Source of the DNA: Rattus norvegicus
Lineage: Eukaryota; Chordata; Mammalia; Rodentia; Muridae
Direction of reading: 5' to 3'
Assembly: GCF_036323735.1 (NCBI RefSeq)
Contig: NC_086024.1
Location: 130,181,053-130,245,052, forward strand
DNA: 64,000 nt
Position numbers and translations under genes: made by a program. This document shows, piece by piece, positions 52,040-62,875 of the stretch. Under the pieces are notes generated by a model. That model did no database searches. It saw only the letters and a list, made by a program, of their open reading frames with translations, and was not told the origin of the DNA. Numbering within the stretch: the first letter of the stretch is position 1; every line of letters starts with the position of its first letter.

Positions 52040-52155
52040 GGTTTTTTTGTTTTGTTTGTTTGTTTGTTTTTTCTTTTTTTCGGAGCTGGGGACCGAACCC
52101 AGGGCCTTGCGCTTGCTAGGCAAGCGCTCTACCACTGAGCTAAATCCCCAACCCC
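52040..52155 (-). mobile_element. ID element with TSD, in the tail of another SINE
   Basis: The minus-strand ID (GGGGTTGGGGATTTAGCTCA, TTCGGTCCCCAGCTCCG, long A tail) is flanked by CACCTTTTG at 52031-52039 and 52156-52164. The downstream TTTTTT belongs to the older SINE at 52165. Confidence 0.94.
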
Positions 52156-52164
52156 CACCTTTTG

Positions 52165-52386
52165 TTTTTTTTTGAGGCAAGCTTTCTCACTAGCCTGGAA
52201 CTCACCAAGTAGACTGGCTGGTCTTAGAGCCTCAGGGACCCACCTTTCTCCTTCTCCCCAGCACAGGGAGTAAAACACAGGCCTCGACAACAGCATCCAT
52301 CTTTTTCTGGTGCATCCTGGGTAATCAAACTCTGGTCCTTATGCTTGTGGAGTAAGTGCTTTGCCCACTGAGCCATCTCCCAGACC
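52165..52386 (-). mobile_element. B4/RSINE1-like composite SINE
   Basis: The B1-like half ('GAGGCAAGCTTTCTCACTAG', 'CTGGAACTCACCAAGTAGAC') and tRNA-like half ('GTGGAGTAAGTGCTTTGCCC', 'ACTGAGCCATCTCCCAGACC') are both visible in reverse. Confidence 0.8.
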
Positions 52387-53094
52387 CTGTCTGTTATCAG
52401 GTTTTCTCAGCTGTACCTGAACCTGGAGACACAGGGAGAGACTGGGGAGTCTGACTGGGCCTCGGAGCACAGCTGGGCTATTCACATGTGAAGACTCATA
52501 GAGGATAAGGAGCCTCTCTCAGTCTCCATTACCTCATCCAGCTTCCTTCACTGTTGTGCAAAGTCAGGGGAATCACATAACCACCTGCTTAAAGACAGCA
52601 TGGTCCAGAGAATGCCCATACCCATGAACAAGGGCCAAATCTGTGTCCCATAATGTCCCAGCAGGGCTGGGTAGGAGATCCCTGTTGGGTATCTGGACCC
52701 CAGGCCCAGATAAACCACCTGTAGAGGCGCTGAGTGTCCTACAGGGTGACAGTCAGACAAGTCGATAGCTTGAAACCTAAGAACTAGAGTCAGGATGGAC
52801 CTTTGCATTCCAACACGGAGTTGCTTGGGTCCGATGCAACTTGCCACAAATTAGAATCACCAGGGTAGGGAGTCTCAGGAGAGAGTTGTCACAATTGCCT
52901 TAGTTAATGTGAGAAGAAATGCCCCCCAAATAGGTAGCCACTACTGGAGCAGCCCAGATTAAAAGAGGAGTGTGCGAAGACATGGGTGGAGAAAGACCCT
53001 CTTCTTGGTTGGCCTCCCTCTTGCCTCTGGGCCAATTTACCCTGTTGCTGCTGATTCCTTCAATGACATCAGACCCAGAATTTCCAGGCTTCCA
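52387..53094. other. No recognisable feature
   Basis: Unassigned. The frame 52970-53248 overlaps the repeat below and is not a gene. Confidence 0.4.
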
Positions 53095-53301
53095 TAGTAG
53101 ACTGAGTCCAGAGGCTCTTCAAGAACGTCTGGGTTTCAGTACCAGATTGGAACTGCTAACATACCCAGTCTTAAGGACCAAACAACTGCTGGGTTCTCAG
53201 ACTCTCAGGTGTGTGAGAGAGAGAGCTGGTGTTACTATTTCAATATAAGCTAATTTGATAAATTCTTTCGACACATGTATATATGTAGACAGACAGCTAG
53301 G
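53095..53301 (+). mobile_element. Old interspersed repeat ending in AT-rich simple sequence
   Basis: 'CTGGGTTTCAGTACCAGATT', 'AACTGCTGGGTTCTCAGACT' and 'ATATAAGCTAATTTGATAAA' fit the end of the same old repeat group as at 37145. Its AT-rich end has seeded the GATA array. Confidence 0.5.
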
Positions 53302-53312
53302 TATAGATAGAT

Positions 53313-53362
<50 letters not shown>

Positions 53363-53429
53363 CAGACAGATAGATAGGAAGGAAGAAAAAGAAAGAAAGA
53401 AAGATAGGAAGGAAGAAAGAAAGAAAGAA

Positions 53430-53497
<68 letters not shown>

Positions 53498-53498
53498 T
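53302..53498 (+). repeat. GATA/GAAA/GGAA compound microsatellite
   Basis: GATA blocks on both sides enclose GAAA and GGAA units. The minus frame (Ile/Tyr/Leu/Ser) is a translation of the array. Confidence 0.96.
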
Positions 53499-54440
53499 AC
53501 TACATAGATATCCACTGGTAGCTTTCGTTCAAAACCATGGATCTCTGGACAAAAGCACCAGCCAGTTCTTGAAGCTTTGGGGATGTCTTTCTCACCCACC
53601 AACACGTAGAGAATGTTCTGGAATGTTGCAGCAGAGTGGTGGATGCTCATGAATGTGTTGGTATTCTGTTCCAGGCTGTCCTGTATTACTTGGTCTCTCC
53701 TTCACTCAGGTTGGGTAGGGGGGACTCTTCCCTTCTTCATGGGGTTCCCTGCTTGAGGGTTCTTAGCCCACTAAGAAAAAAAATCCATAACTGGTGCAGA
53801 ACATGCAGGAGTTGGTGAGCACATGTGGGATACGGTACTAGACAAGCATATCAGGTGTCCCCAAACAGCCTTCCAGAAAACAGGGACTGCCATCACAGCC
53901 AGTGCAAAGGCCCAAAGTTGAACGTGGTCCTGACATACTTGTGGGGTGAGAGGACATCCTGGGGCTAAGGCACAGAGGACTGAGGGGGCTTGGAGCTGTA
54001 CTAGAGAGAAGAGTGGGGCACAGGGGAACCTCTGCCTGTGGTGTGAAGGTCCTGGCTGGGTGGGGAGGCTATGGGAGCTTCATAGGGACATCTGACCTCC
54101 TCCATTGCGCTCTCTGAATACAGCAGAGGGCTGAAGGCTGGAGTCCTGCCCCCCCAGGTTGAGCTTCCCTCTGCAGCCTTCGCACAAGCACACATAGTGC
54201 TAAGGACATAAGAGGCAGCCACCTCAGAGAACTTTCAGAAAGTTGAGTCAGATTTGCTCAGAGCAAAAGCAGGGTGTGAAAATCAGGCAGAGCCAGAGAG
54301 GACCGGTAACCAGTTTGTAAAGAGTGCTTTGAAACGGCTGCACAGCCTGTTCTGCCCTGAGGGACTGGCCTGACCTGCACCCATCCCTTCATGTCTGCTG
54401 CCTATGAATGTCTGAGATGAACCAGGTGGCTGGATGAACC
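53499..54440. other. Unassigned sequence
   Basis: No repeat or gene I can support. Confidence 0.4.
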
Positions 54441-54556
54441 AGTGGGCGTAAGGGAGAAAAGAGAGGGTGACAAGTGAGGGAGAAGAAAGGAGAGAGAAGG
54501 GGGATGGAGGAAGGAGAGAAAGAGGAAGAGAGGAAAGAGCCAGGGAGAGGTACAAA
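54441..54556 (+). repeat. Purine-rich GA/GGA tract
   Basis: About 115 bases of G/A-rich sequence with imperfect GAGAAAG and GGGGGATGGAGG units. Confidence 0.85.
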
Positions 54557-56089
54557 GGCATAGGTGGCTAGATGGAAGAACGGCTTGTTATTGGTGTCAA
54601 TAAACGCGTGTGGGTGTCTATAAGATTTCAGATTCGTCTGACAGCTGGACACAACGTAACTCCAGGTTGCTAGATAGAGACACTGTCTTGGTGATTTACT
54701 GTATCCAGCAAGAGAAGCCTCCTCCTGGTGCCACACTAGGATTCGTGTCAGCAAGCCAGACCAGTAGGGACAGCTTCTGTAGGGGTGACATGTGGGTGGG
54801 GCTGGCTAACCTAGGGATTATCAACTCTGAGTGCTCTCATGGTATAGGACTCTTCAGAACTTCTGAGTACCTGGCCTCAGGGTGAAGAGTCGGTTGCTTC
54901 CCATCAGGAAACGGAGTAGGAGTAAGGGAATCGTGTGTTCCGAATGTGAGTGGAGCCTGCCACTCCAGGCCAACCAGCACTCAGCCGAGACACACAATGG
55001 GGACAGGACAGTGGGGCTTTGGGCTTTTGTCCTTCGTTTTGAGTCTGGGGAGCCAGGCAGACCTCTGACTCTAGAGCCTGCAGCCTCGGTGTCTGTGGAT
55101 CACCGCCCAGCTTCTCTGTCTGCTCCTCGAGGTTCGTGAGGGACCCTTCCCTTGTGACCTCCCCTTAGTGCTCTGGTGTAGGTTGTGGTTTCCCCTGCAG
55201 GAGTGGGTAGGCACAGGACATCCACATTCAGCCTTAGTCAGATCACAGGCTCACTCACCCAAGTGGACCTGAGGTCCTAGGCCTCGGAAGTTCCCTGTGG
55301 TCAGACAGGCCAGAGGTGCAGATGGGGCCATGGGACACTCAGGTCACAAGAGCCTTGACTCACTTCAGTTAGATCTCGGTGCATCCATGGCTTTCCTTGG
55401 ATTCAAAGCCTTGGCTGCCGCCTCCTCCCATTCCTGTGTCACGCTCAGGGGGACAGCAATTGGAGTTCTGTCTGTGTGCATTCCTGGACCCTTAGACTTC
55501 ACTCTTGCCTGGTCTTCCCTGCACCCTCCACACCTCTCTCATCAGGAGAGGAAAGTGCAGTAGATCATTAGAAGATCTTCAGAGAAAATGAAAAGATCCA
55601 GAGCTTGGAAGGAGAGGAAGAAACTGCTTCTAAATCCCCCGAAGGAATTCCGTGTCTGGCAGGGGCCCACACACAGCTCACCCAAGGACTTGGCCAGCAG
55701 TGTGTCCCTCTCTGAGATGTATCCTAGTTTCTGCTACAGCACCCTTGGGATGTGTGCATGGCGAAAGCAAAATACAAAAACACTTTGAAACTTCCCAGCC
55801 CAACCGGCTGCCTTCTGTTTACATCCTCTATGTAAGTGCTCACTGTTTGCACCTAAAACTCTGGAGCAAAACAATCACTTCAGGAGACCCAGTAGTGGTA
55901 AACAATGTTATGTTAAACACAGGCATTCATGTGGTCCCTCTGGCTGTCGGAGCTGCAGGGGGAATCATTTGCCACCCAAGGCTCCCCGGCCAGACCTCAG
56001 TCTGCACCAATGGAGGACTACCTGTGGCTGTGGCCCTCGCAACTTGGCCTCTGCAGCTAGGAGGTCCAAAAGCACCCCAGCCAGAAGCT
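54557..56089. other. Unassigned 1.5 kb
   Basis: Single-copy-looking sequence. Several plus frames of 66-154 codons occur (for example 55652-56116), without a known domain. The last one ends in the CpG-enriched block described next. Confidence 0.4.
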
Positions 56090-56480
56090 GCTGCTGATCC
56101 CGGAGCCCGGAGCTGATCTGGGCTGGAAGTGGAGGGGGGAGGTGCCCAGGAGAGTGATGACATCACCGGCCAGCCCTTGAAAGATGAGCCGTTCCCTGTG
56201 CCACTCCAGCTCCGCTCCTCAGGAGAGTGAGTAGTACTGTTGGGGACGGCGTGGCAGGCAGTCGCTAGCCCTGGACCGAGGGACTCCCTACAACACAGAA
56301 CCGGCTCTCTAGAGAAAAGGTGAGTGTTCGGCCAGAGGTAGCTCACTGAGAGCGCAAGTGCCCCAGTACAGAGAGGGCCTGGCCAGCATCTGAGACTGAG
56401 TCCTAGGCTCCCAGGGGTTCTACGGTCCCGGTCCCGGGGAACTGGAGGAAGATTACTTCGTCCCCTGGGTCCGAGAAATA
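56090..56480 (+). promoter_or_regulatory. CpG-enriched segment with splice donor (candidate first exon)
   Basis: By eye about 17 CpGs fall in some 390 bases, well above the surrounding sequence. A TGACATCA motif (56158-56165, one base from a CRE) lies upstream. A strong donor, AAAAG|GTGAGT, is at 56315-56325. Together these could be the promoter and first exon of a plus-strand gene, but there is no TATA box and no recognisable protein. A decayed CpG cluster is the alternative. Confidence 0.3.
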
Positions 56481-56869
56481 GCTGGAAGAAGGGTCACAAA
56501 TACAGACGGTGTTTGCCTTGCCGGTTCCAGCTCAGCTTTTTCCTGTGAGTGACCTGTGGTTTGAGTTTTATAGGCTCCATGTGGACACCATGGGCTAAAG
56601 CAGTGAGCGCCAGGCAGCCGGACAGGTGTCCAGAGTCTGGCTTTTTATTCACTGGGCCACTGATGGTCTTTTGTGACTCCCGGAGATTCTCTGTCATGTC
56701 TCTGAACCTAGTTATCTCCCTCTGCAAGGTATGTTCGGCTGCTCCTTGGAGCGGAGATTAAGACAGAAAGGAGACTTTGTCCCCACTGTCTTTGTGCCTC
56801 ATGTGGGCCAATGGGGGCAGTTTTAGTCCACAAACGCTCTGTGTCCCTCCTGCCCTGGTCCTCCATCAA
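56481..56869. other. No recognisable feature
   Basis: Unassigned sequence with two overlapping antiparallel frames of about 70 codons. Confidence 0.4.
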
Positions 56870-56955
56870 GGCAGTGGTTATGAATGGGCTTTATGTGTGA
56901 TCTTGGGTTCAAGTCCCAGCTCTGCTTTTACCCCATGGGTGACATAATTGGTGAA
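56870..56955 (+). mobile_element. MIR SINE fragment
   Basis: 'GGGTTCAAGTCCCAGCTCTG' then CTTTTACCCCATGGGTGACA is the MIR tRNA-like/core junction. A short (TA)n follows at 56960-56972. Confidence 0.8.
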
Positions 56956-56972
56956 GGTTTTATATATATATA

Positions 56973-58707
56973 TCGGGGCCAACGGCACAAAGAAGTGGCT
57001 CCTTTTAATTCAGACAGAAATGTGGCCGCCCCACGACGGGCCACGTGTGCAGTTTGAGTTACCCGGGTTACTGGGTTGGTAGCTCGGCGGCGCCTGTGTT
57101 AGGTGCAGCAGTGATGCGCCCGGGTGAGGCAGGTTAGGGGTGAGGCAGGTTAGAATGCGCCTTCCTGAGTCACGGGCTGCCTGTGGCTCTCTCCAACCAT
57201 CCACAGGAAGCAGGAGCTCTGCTGGGTGTGGGTGTGGTGCCATGTCAGTCACAACTCCTGGCCCAGAGAAGGGTTTGTAGAGGCTCTGATCCCCCTCAGC
57301 GCCCTAACAGCAGCGTGGGTGATGGGAACACCCCACAGTTGTGAGAGTCAGGGGCAGAGTTTGCTGTTTTCCTCTGCTCAGATCGGGGCAGGGACAGGCA
57401 GGGAAGGAGGGATGGGGAAAATATTAAAAATGGAAAAGCTCGTGTGCTTGCAGGGCAGTGGTCCCTAGAACTCCATGACAGCCCTACTCTGGACTTTCGC
57501 ACTGCAGCTCCATGTGTTTAAGAAAAAAAAAAAATCCCCTGTAATCACACCCTGCAAGGCCCCCAGCACAGACGTCCTTCCTACATTGCCAAGGGACTCC
57601 CATAAATTCACGGGACGCAGGCTCTATCACCTTTAAAACAGGAAAAGATGGATTGACCGAGCCTATGTAAGGGCGCTGATCTACAGGGGATCCATCAGAT
57701 GGAGATCGAGCCCAGAATAATCGGACCATGTGACCTCTGCTGACACAGTGACTGGCTGGACAAGAATTTCAGGGTGTTTAAGAGTAACATGAGGGTTACC
57801 CTCTCTGCTGTTCATGTGTGGCCTGGAAGGGACCAACCACATGGGCCAAGGGAGAATTTGTACAGATTGCCAGGGGGTCTGGGCTTCCAGAATGAGGGTG
57901 GGACCCACACCTCTGTATCGGCTTGTGGGATAAATAGTTGACTGCTTTACAACTGAGCCCAATGGTCACTATTTAATGAATAAAATGAAGGGTTTGCTGA
58001 ATGGACGACCACAGCGGTCACACAGAAAGCACCGAGAAACACACAACTTGCTTGGTGCTAAGTTAAAGCAGCTAGTTTGGGAAGGTGACATTGTGAGCAG
58101 CCTGTGACATTCTGGAGAAAGCTAATCATGTATATGGTAATAAATATAGGGTCAGGATGGACAGGGCGAGGGTTAGGTGAGAACCCTTTGAACTTTCCCC
58201 TTAAGTTTTCTGTGAACCTATAGCCAGTCTCTCAGTTTGGGGCGGGGGACGGGGGGAGAGCTCGTGGATCAGGTGGGTCCGTGTTTTGCTTTAAGAAGTC
58301 AAAGGTCATCAGTTAAGGGATAACAACCCATTGACACCAGAGACCCAAGCGACCACTTCCAACATGCATTCCTTGGCCCAGGAATCCCCAAGCTATGAAG
58401 AACTATCCCACTGTGCATGCTGGGAAGGGAGCAGTGTGGTCAGGAAGCTGGCTGATGCCCAGGGCCTGGTCCGTCTCAGGAGGGTTCTAAGGCCAGCAAT
58501 GCCCTCCTCGGGTGGAGGTGACCCTCTTCCCCAGAGCTGCAGCCCGTTTACGGACTTTACGACCCACACAAGTGAGCTCTCCTTGGCTGGAGTGTCCTTC
58601 ACCTGCCCTCTGTGAGAGGCGCTACAGGACAACCTTTCCTGGTTTCCTGGGGAGCCTGCACCCAAGACACGCACCCGGGGCTGCATTCCAGAACAAACTG
58701 AAGAATC
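56973..58707. other. Unassigned 1.7 kb
   Basis: GC-rich at 57020-57180 with a 16-bp duplication (GTGAGGCAGGTTAGGG / GTGAGGCAGGTTAGAA). A13 at 57522-57534. A G-rich motif at 58239-58256. Frames of 60-97 codons on both strands are unsupported. Confidence 0.4.
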
Positions 58708-58790
58708 TCTCTCTCGCTCTCGCTCTCGCTCTCGCTCTCTCTCAATCGCTCTCGCTCTCGCTCTCGCTCTCTCTCTTCTCTCTCTGATTC
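58708..58790 (+). repeat. (CTCTCG)n / TC microsatellite
   Basis: Two blocks of GCTCTC units separated by TCTCAATC. Repeated CpGs inside the array are unusual for a mammalian microsatellite. Confidence 0.93.
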
Positions 58791-59058
58791 TGTCACCAAG
58801 GTGGGGGTCTCTGAGACTCTGGAGGCCAAAAAAACTGGCACTCTATGGCCCCCTGCCACTTTGCCAGAGGTCAAAGTGAGGAGGGACAAGCAGGGCATTG
58901 GGTCCCAACCTTAATGGTGCCACTTACAGATCGGGAAACTCTCAGTCTCTGCTTCCTTGCCCTTGATAGGGACAATTGTCCCTACTTCAGAGGAGCCCTG
59001 CAATGCCCCTTAGAGCACAGACTAGAGGGAACACCCCGGAGAATGAGACCAGTTCTCT
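58791..59058. other. No recognisable feature
   Basis: Unassigned. Plus frames from 58845 continue into the pyrimidine tract and are not genes. Confidence 0.4.
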
Positions 59059-59184
59059 CCCTCCCTCCCTCCCTCCTCTCCCCTCCTCTGTTCTTCCCTC
59101 CTCTCTCCTCTTCTTCCCTTCCCTTCCTTCCCCTGCCTTCCCTTCCCCTCCCCTCTTTTCCGGTCCTCTCTTCTTTCCTTCTTC
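59059..59184 (+). repeat. Pyrimidine-rich tract
   Basis: CTCC/CTTCC-rich strand-asymmetric sequence of about 125 bases. Confidence 0.85.
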
Positions 59185-59430
59185 TTCTGAAGCTAATCTA
59201 GAATTGAATCCCTCCTTCCCCCCACCCCGTAGCCCAGGGTAAACCATTGGCTTCTCTCCCCTCTTTTCTCCTCCCCTCTTTTCCTTGCCTTTCCTCTCCT
59301 CTGCTCTTCTGAAGCTAGGCTAGAATTGAATCCCTCCTCCCCCTACCACGTAGCCTAGGGCAAGCAAGCCATTTAGCTCTCTGAGCCTTGGTTCCCTCAG
59401 CTATAAATAGTAACTGAGCCAGAAACTACC
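59185..59430 (+). repeat. 122-bp tandem duplication containing MIR sequence
   Basis: TCTGAAGCTA...TAGAATTGAATCCCTCCT occurs twice, 122 bases apart (GAAGCTA at 59189 and 59311). Each copy continues into a GTAGCC(C/T)AGGG...MIR-like segment. Only the second runs on through 'CTCTCTGAGCCTTGGTTCCC'. The intervening pyrimidine block is part of the unit. Copies differ by several substitutions, so the event is not recent. Confidence 0.85.
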
Positions 59431-59870
59431 TAAAAATTCAAATTGGAAACCCCCCTGAGAGTCTGGAGCACTCAGGGAACCACTAGTCTCCCACAGCAGT
59501 GCCTCTGGGAGGCCACAGTCACAAAGAAGGTAAAGGAGGGGAAGGTGCCGCGGTTACATCCCTGGAGAACAGCCAGTGGGCCAAGGACTTCTGGCTTCTG
59601 CAGCACCCACAGTGGAGATACCAGTGGATCACGGGATCCTGACATCCCACGACGTTAGCTTGAGAGATGCACACCCATTGCTTTGACTTGACTATGGATC
59701 AGTCCCTGCGGAAGTATTCTGTAAAGAAACACTCATTGTCAAGGTTTTGTGGGGTTGTTTGTTTGTTTGTTTGTTTGTTTTTAATTAGAGCCAGGGCTAT
59801 CCCACAGAGAACTTAGCCAGCATGAGTAAAGCCCTGGTTTTTCTCCCTAGCACCTCAGAAAATGAGGTGG
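59431..59870. other. Unassigned, with (TTTG)n
   Basis: A TTTG array of about six units lies at 59755-59779. No gene. Confidence 0.45.
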
Positions 59871-60192
59871 TGTGGCGGTTGGTGATTTTTCAATTTGACA
59901 CAAGGTAGAATTATCTGAGAGGGCATTAATTAACTAATTAATAATTGATGTGGAAGGACCCAGCCCGCTGCGGTCAGTGGTCTTGGGTTGTATCAGAAAG
60001 CAAGGTGAGCAAGCCAAGAGGAGCCAGGCAGTGAGCAGCACGCCTCCATGGCCTCTGCTTCAGTCCTGGCTGACAGGTCTTACCTTGGCTTCCTGCCATG
60101 GGCCGGCCTCCAGGATTTGTAAGCCAAGTAAACCCTTCCCTCCCCAGGCTGCTTTTGGTCGGGATCTTTCTCAGAGCAATAGAGAGCTGAGA
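59871..60192 (+). mobile_element. MaLR-like LTR, near full length
   Basis: It runs from TGTGGCGGTTGGTGATTTTT through 'CAATTTGACACAAGGTAGAA', 'GGTCTTGGGTTGTATCAGAA', 'CCTCCATGGCCTCTGCTTCA' and 'AAGTAAACCCTTCCCTCCCC' to 'GAGCAATAGAGAGCTGAGAC' A. This is the same family as the minus copies at 20140 and 45022, here in plus orientation. Confidence 0.85.
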
Positions 60193-60511
60193 CAGAGGGC
60201 TGCTCAGTGGATGCCTAGAGGTAAGGACAGAGTAACTGAAAGTGTCTGTGCGTGTCCTCACGCTTGGTCATGGGCATCTGCCTGTGAAAACCAGGAGGCG
60301 TCTGAAAAGGGAGGGGGTGGGATGACAAGAGACAGTCTGGTGGCCTTCAGGGAGGGGGTGACAGGTCTGGATCACACCAGGAGGGAGGCTTAGGGTCACT
60401 GTGCTTCCTTCCGTACTGTTTGAAACTGTTGTGAGCCTGCAGGTCCCTTTGCGGAAACTTAAATGAAACCTAAGAAGCCAAGCAAACGGGGATAGAAATA
60501 AGAAGACAAGT
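60193..60511. other. No recognisable feature
   Basis: Short unassigned stretch. The 147-codon frame 59950-60393 starts inside the LTR and is not supported. Confidence 0.4.
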
Positions 60512-60602
60512 CGGGCTGGGCCTCACACCTGGAATCCCAAAACCCAGAAAGCTGAGGCAGGAGGATTGCCTCAAGTATGAGACCTGCCTGGGTGAGCTTC
60601 TG
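60512..60602 (+). mobile_element. Truncated, old B1 SINE
   Basis: GTCGGGCTGGGCCTCACACC, 'GCTGAGGCAGGAGGATTGCC' and 'ACCTGCCTGG' are B1 landmarks. The 3' third is missing. Confidence 0.8.
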
Positions 60603-61283
60603 AATTCTATACCAGAAGCCTGGGTTTACCTGTATCTTGGTAGATCCAAGGTCTGAAAAGGTGGAGTGGGGAAATCACACACCCAGGAGAGCCAGCCCAG
60701 CAGGGCAGCAGTGAGGTTGGGGTGAAGTCAGGGGTAAGGTTTGAGGGTGGCAGAACAAACCGTCCTTGGATCTTCAGTCTTGCTGGAGCTGTGTATGAAA
60801 ATGGAATCACTGAGCACCTACTGTGTTGAACCCCGGAGCTGGAGAGGGCTTTTTTTTTTTTAAACCACCTCTGTTAAATAGACTCAGATGTATGGGGTTC
60901 CTTGAAACCACCTCTGCTTATACAAACTCGGATTCCGGGGAGGGATTTGTCTTTTTGGGGGTAGGGAGGGAAGAGAAGGGAAAAAACTTCTTGATTAAAT
61001 ATTCCAGCCAAATATAAAATTCATCATGCTAAATAATCTACTAAACAGAGTCAACATTATAGAAAAGATGATGATGATTAGTGATGCCTTCCATTTAAAG
61101 TCTAAGCAGTGGCCCTAAAGCTGGCGGGAACCTGACAGCGATGCTTAATAATAAATGTCTGGAATGGTTCCTCAGAAAAGATAAATACTTTCTAACTACC
61201 CAGGACTAAAATCTCATATAATTTCACCCAAGGGGAAAATGGGAGAAGGAGGGAGGAAGGAAATGAGAGTGTGCTAGGCTTTC
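60603..61283. other. No recognisable feature
   Basis: Contains a T12 run near 60850, two imperfect copies of an ACCACCTCTG phrase (60866 and 60909) and (GAT)n at 61067-61078. No gene. Confidence 0.45.
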
Positions 61284-61430
61284 CACCTTGTTCTTTTCAA
61301 GTGTGGGCTGTGTGTGCACCCACACACGTGTGCATGAGTGTGTTCGTGTGCCCTCAACATTCAAGCCCCCGTGAGACCAGAGGTCAAACCTTGGGTGTCT
61401 TTCTGTGTTACTCCTGATTTTTTTTTCAGA
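61284..61430 (-). mobile_element. SINE 3' part with TG/CA-rich end
   Basis: 'CGTGAGACCAGAGGTCAAAC' followed by CTTGGGTGTCTTTCTGTG resembles the reverse complement of a tRNA-SINE distal part, with a CACACACGTGTGCATGAG patch as its tail. Confidence 0.5.
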
Positions 61431-61511
61431 GTCTCTCCCTGAACGCCTGTCTCTACCTCCTCTGTATACAGATTACAAGGACGTACCCAGTTTGTATGTA
61501 TGCGTGCACAG

Positions 61512-61513
<2 letters not shown>

Positions 61514-61557
<44 letters not shown>
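61514..61557 (+). repeat. (TG)n microsatellite
   Basis: About 20 TG units at the tail of the minus-strand SINE that follows. Confidence 0.95.
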
Positions 61558-61560
<3 letters not shown>

Positions 61561-61624
61561 GGCCAAAGGTCAACACTGGGTATCTTACTCTATAGCTTCA
61601 CCTTAGCATTTAAGACAGGGTCTG
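61558..61624 (-). mobile_element. Composite SINE, part 1 (interrupted by ID)
   Basis: 'AGGCCAAAGGTCAACACTGG' and the B1-like 'TTTAAGACAGGGTCTG' stop at the ID insertion and continue at 61753. Confidence 0.65.
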
Positions 61625-61739
61625 GGGGTTGGGGATTTAGCTCAGTGGTAGAGCGCTTGCCTAGGAAGCGCAAGGTCCTGGGTTCGGTCCCCAGCTCAAA
61701 AAAAAAAAAAAAAAAACTATAAATAAATTAAAAAAAAAA
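61625..61739 (+). mobile_element. ID element with TSD, inside another SINE
   Basis: Core GGGGTTGGGGATTTAGCTCA to GGTTCGGTCCCCAGCTC with a long A-rich tail interrupted by CTATAAATAAATT. AAGACAGGGTCTG is duplicated (61612-61624 and 61740-61752). Confidence 0.97.
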
Positions 61740-61752
61740 AAGACAGGGTCTG

Positions 61753-61925
61753 ACTGAATCTGAGGTTTCCCCATTTCAGCGGCCAGTGGCCTACACATAT
61801 ATATCCCTCTGAGATTATACACGTGTGCCTTTGTGCCTGGCTTTCCTGGGTGTTAAGGATCTGAGCTCAGGTCTTCATGGTTGTGTGACAAGCACTTAAC
61901 TGTTACGCCATCTCTGCAGCCACAG
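61753..61925 (-). mobile_element. Composite SINE, part 2
   Basis: 'TTTGTGCCTGGCTTTCCTGG', 'GATCTGAGCTCAGGTCTTCA' and 'ACGCCATCTCTGCAGCC' read as the reverse of a B4/RSINE1-like tRNA head. Part 1 lies at 61558-61624. Confidence 0.75.
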
Positions 61926-62412
61926 TTTTTATCGTATCTGGGAAAGGAATATCTCTCTACGCTTGGCGTTAATCAGCAGATATGGATTCCCATGTCCATC
62001 AGGAAGATAACTGTTAGTAGGGTTAGTAGGAATGTCATCCGTGACATGGCTACCACAGTTGCAGAAATCAATTGTGTGCTCTAGGCCTGTCAGAAAATCT
62101 CAGCAGGTAGAGATTAATATTGATGGATGCCTCGTGTTATATTGATAGCTCTGATAGGGTGTACTATGAAAGTTAATATCTGATATAAAATCTTGAAAAT
62201 TCTAGAAGCTGTTCCTAAAACTTATTCCTCAAAGCGTTGTGGTGAAATTGCAGATAATCTGGGAAATGATCGACTCTATGAAAGCACTACTTACTAAACC
62301 GAGGGGACACAGCCAAGGCTGCACCAGAGGACAAGTCATTCCTTCAGAAATGTCAGTTAGGAAACCACGAGGGCTACAGACATGAGTCCATCCAAATCCA
62401 CTTAGAATATCT
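61926..62412. other. No recognisable feature
   Basis: AT-leaning sequence without supported features. Confidence 0.4.
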
Positions 62413-62414
62413 GT

Positions 62415-62628
62415 CTACAGCTAAGCTAGCCTTGGTAGCACAGGTTTGTGGTCCCAGACGCCCAGGAGACTGAAGTGGGTGGATTACAAGCCTAAGACAG
62501 TCTGGGCAGTGTAGTAAGGCAATCCTACCTCAATAAAAATTGACTGGAACTGTAGCTTTGCCGGGCAGTGCTTGCCTAGCATGCTCAAAGCCATGGGTTC
62601 AAACCCCAGCACCAGAAAACAAAATTAG
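62415..62628 (+). mobile_element. B1-ID composite SINE
   Basis: A diverged B1-like part ('AGCCTTGGTAGCACAGGTTT', 'GAAGTGGGTGGATTACAAGC') is followed by an ID-like part ('CTGTAGCTTTGCCGGGCAGT', 'GGGTTCAAACCCCAGCACCA') and an A-rich end. Confidence 0.75.
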
Positions 62629-62667
62629 ATAATGAATAATAGCCAGAAAGAATGGTGGGAAATAACA

Positions 62668-62698
62668 GCGCGCGCACACACACACACACACACACACA
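62668..62698 (+). repeat. GC/CA dinucleotide array
   Basis: A short GCGCGCG run passes into about 12 CA units. The alternating purine-pyrimidine pattern with GC is Z-DNA-prone. Confidence 0.9.
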
Positions 62699-62741
62699 GG
62701 AGGACTAACTGGAAAGAAGAAAAATACAGGCATTGGAAAGC

Positions 62742-62875
62742 TTGCTGCTGGTGGTGGCGCACACCTTTCATCCCAGCGTTTGGGAGGCAGAGGCGGGAAG
62801 GTCTGAGTTCGAGGCCAGCCTGATCTATAGAATGACTTCCGGGACAGCCAGGGCTACACAGAGATAAAAGGCAAA
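62742..62875 (+). mobile_element. B1 SINE, near full length
   Basis: 'TGGTGGTGGCGCACACCTTT', 'GGCAGAGGCGGGAAGGTCTG', 'GAGTTCGAGGCCAGCCTGAT' and 'CAGGGCTACACAGAGATAAA' are present in order. The tail is short. Divergence is low, making it a relatively young B1. Confidence 0.95.
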
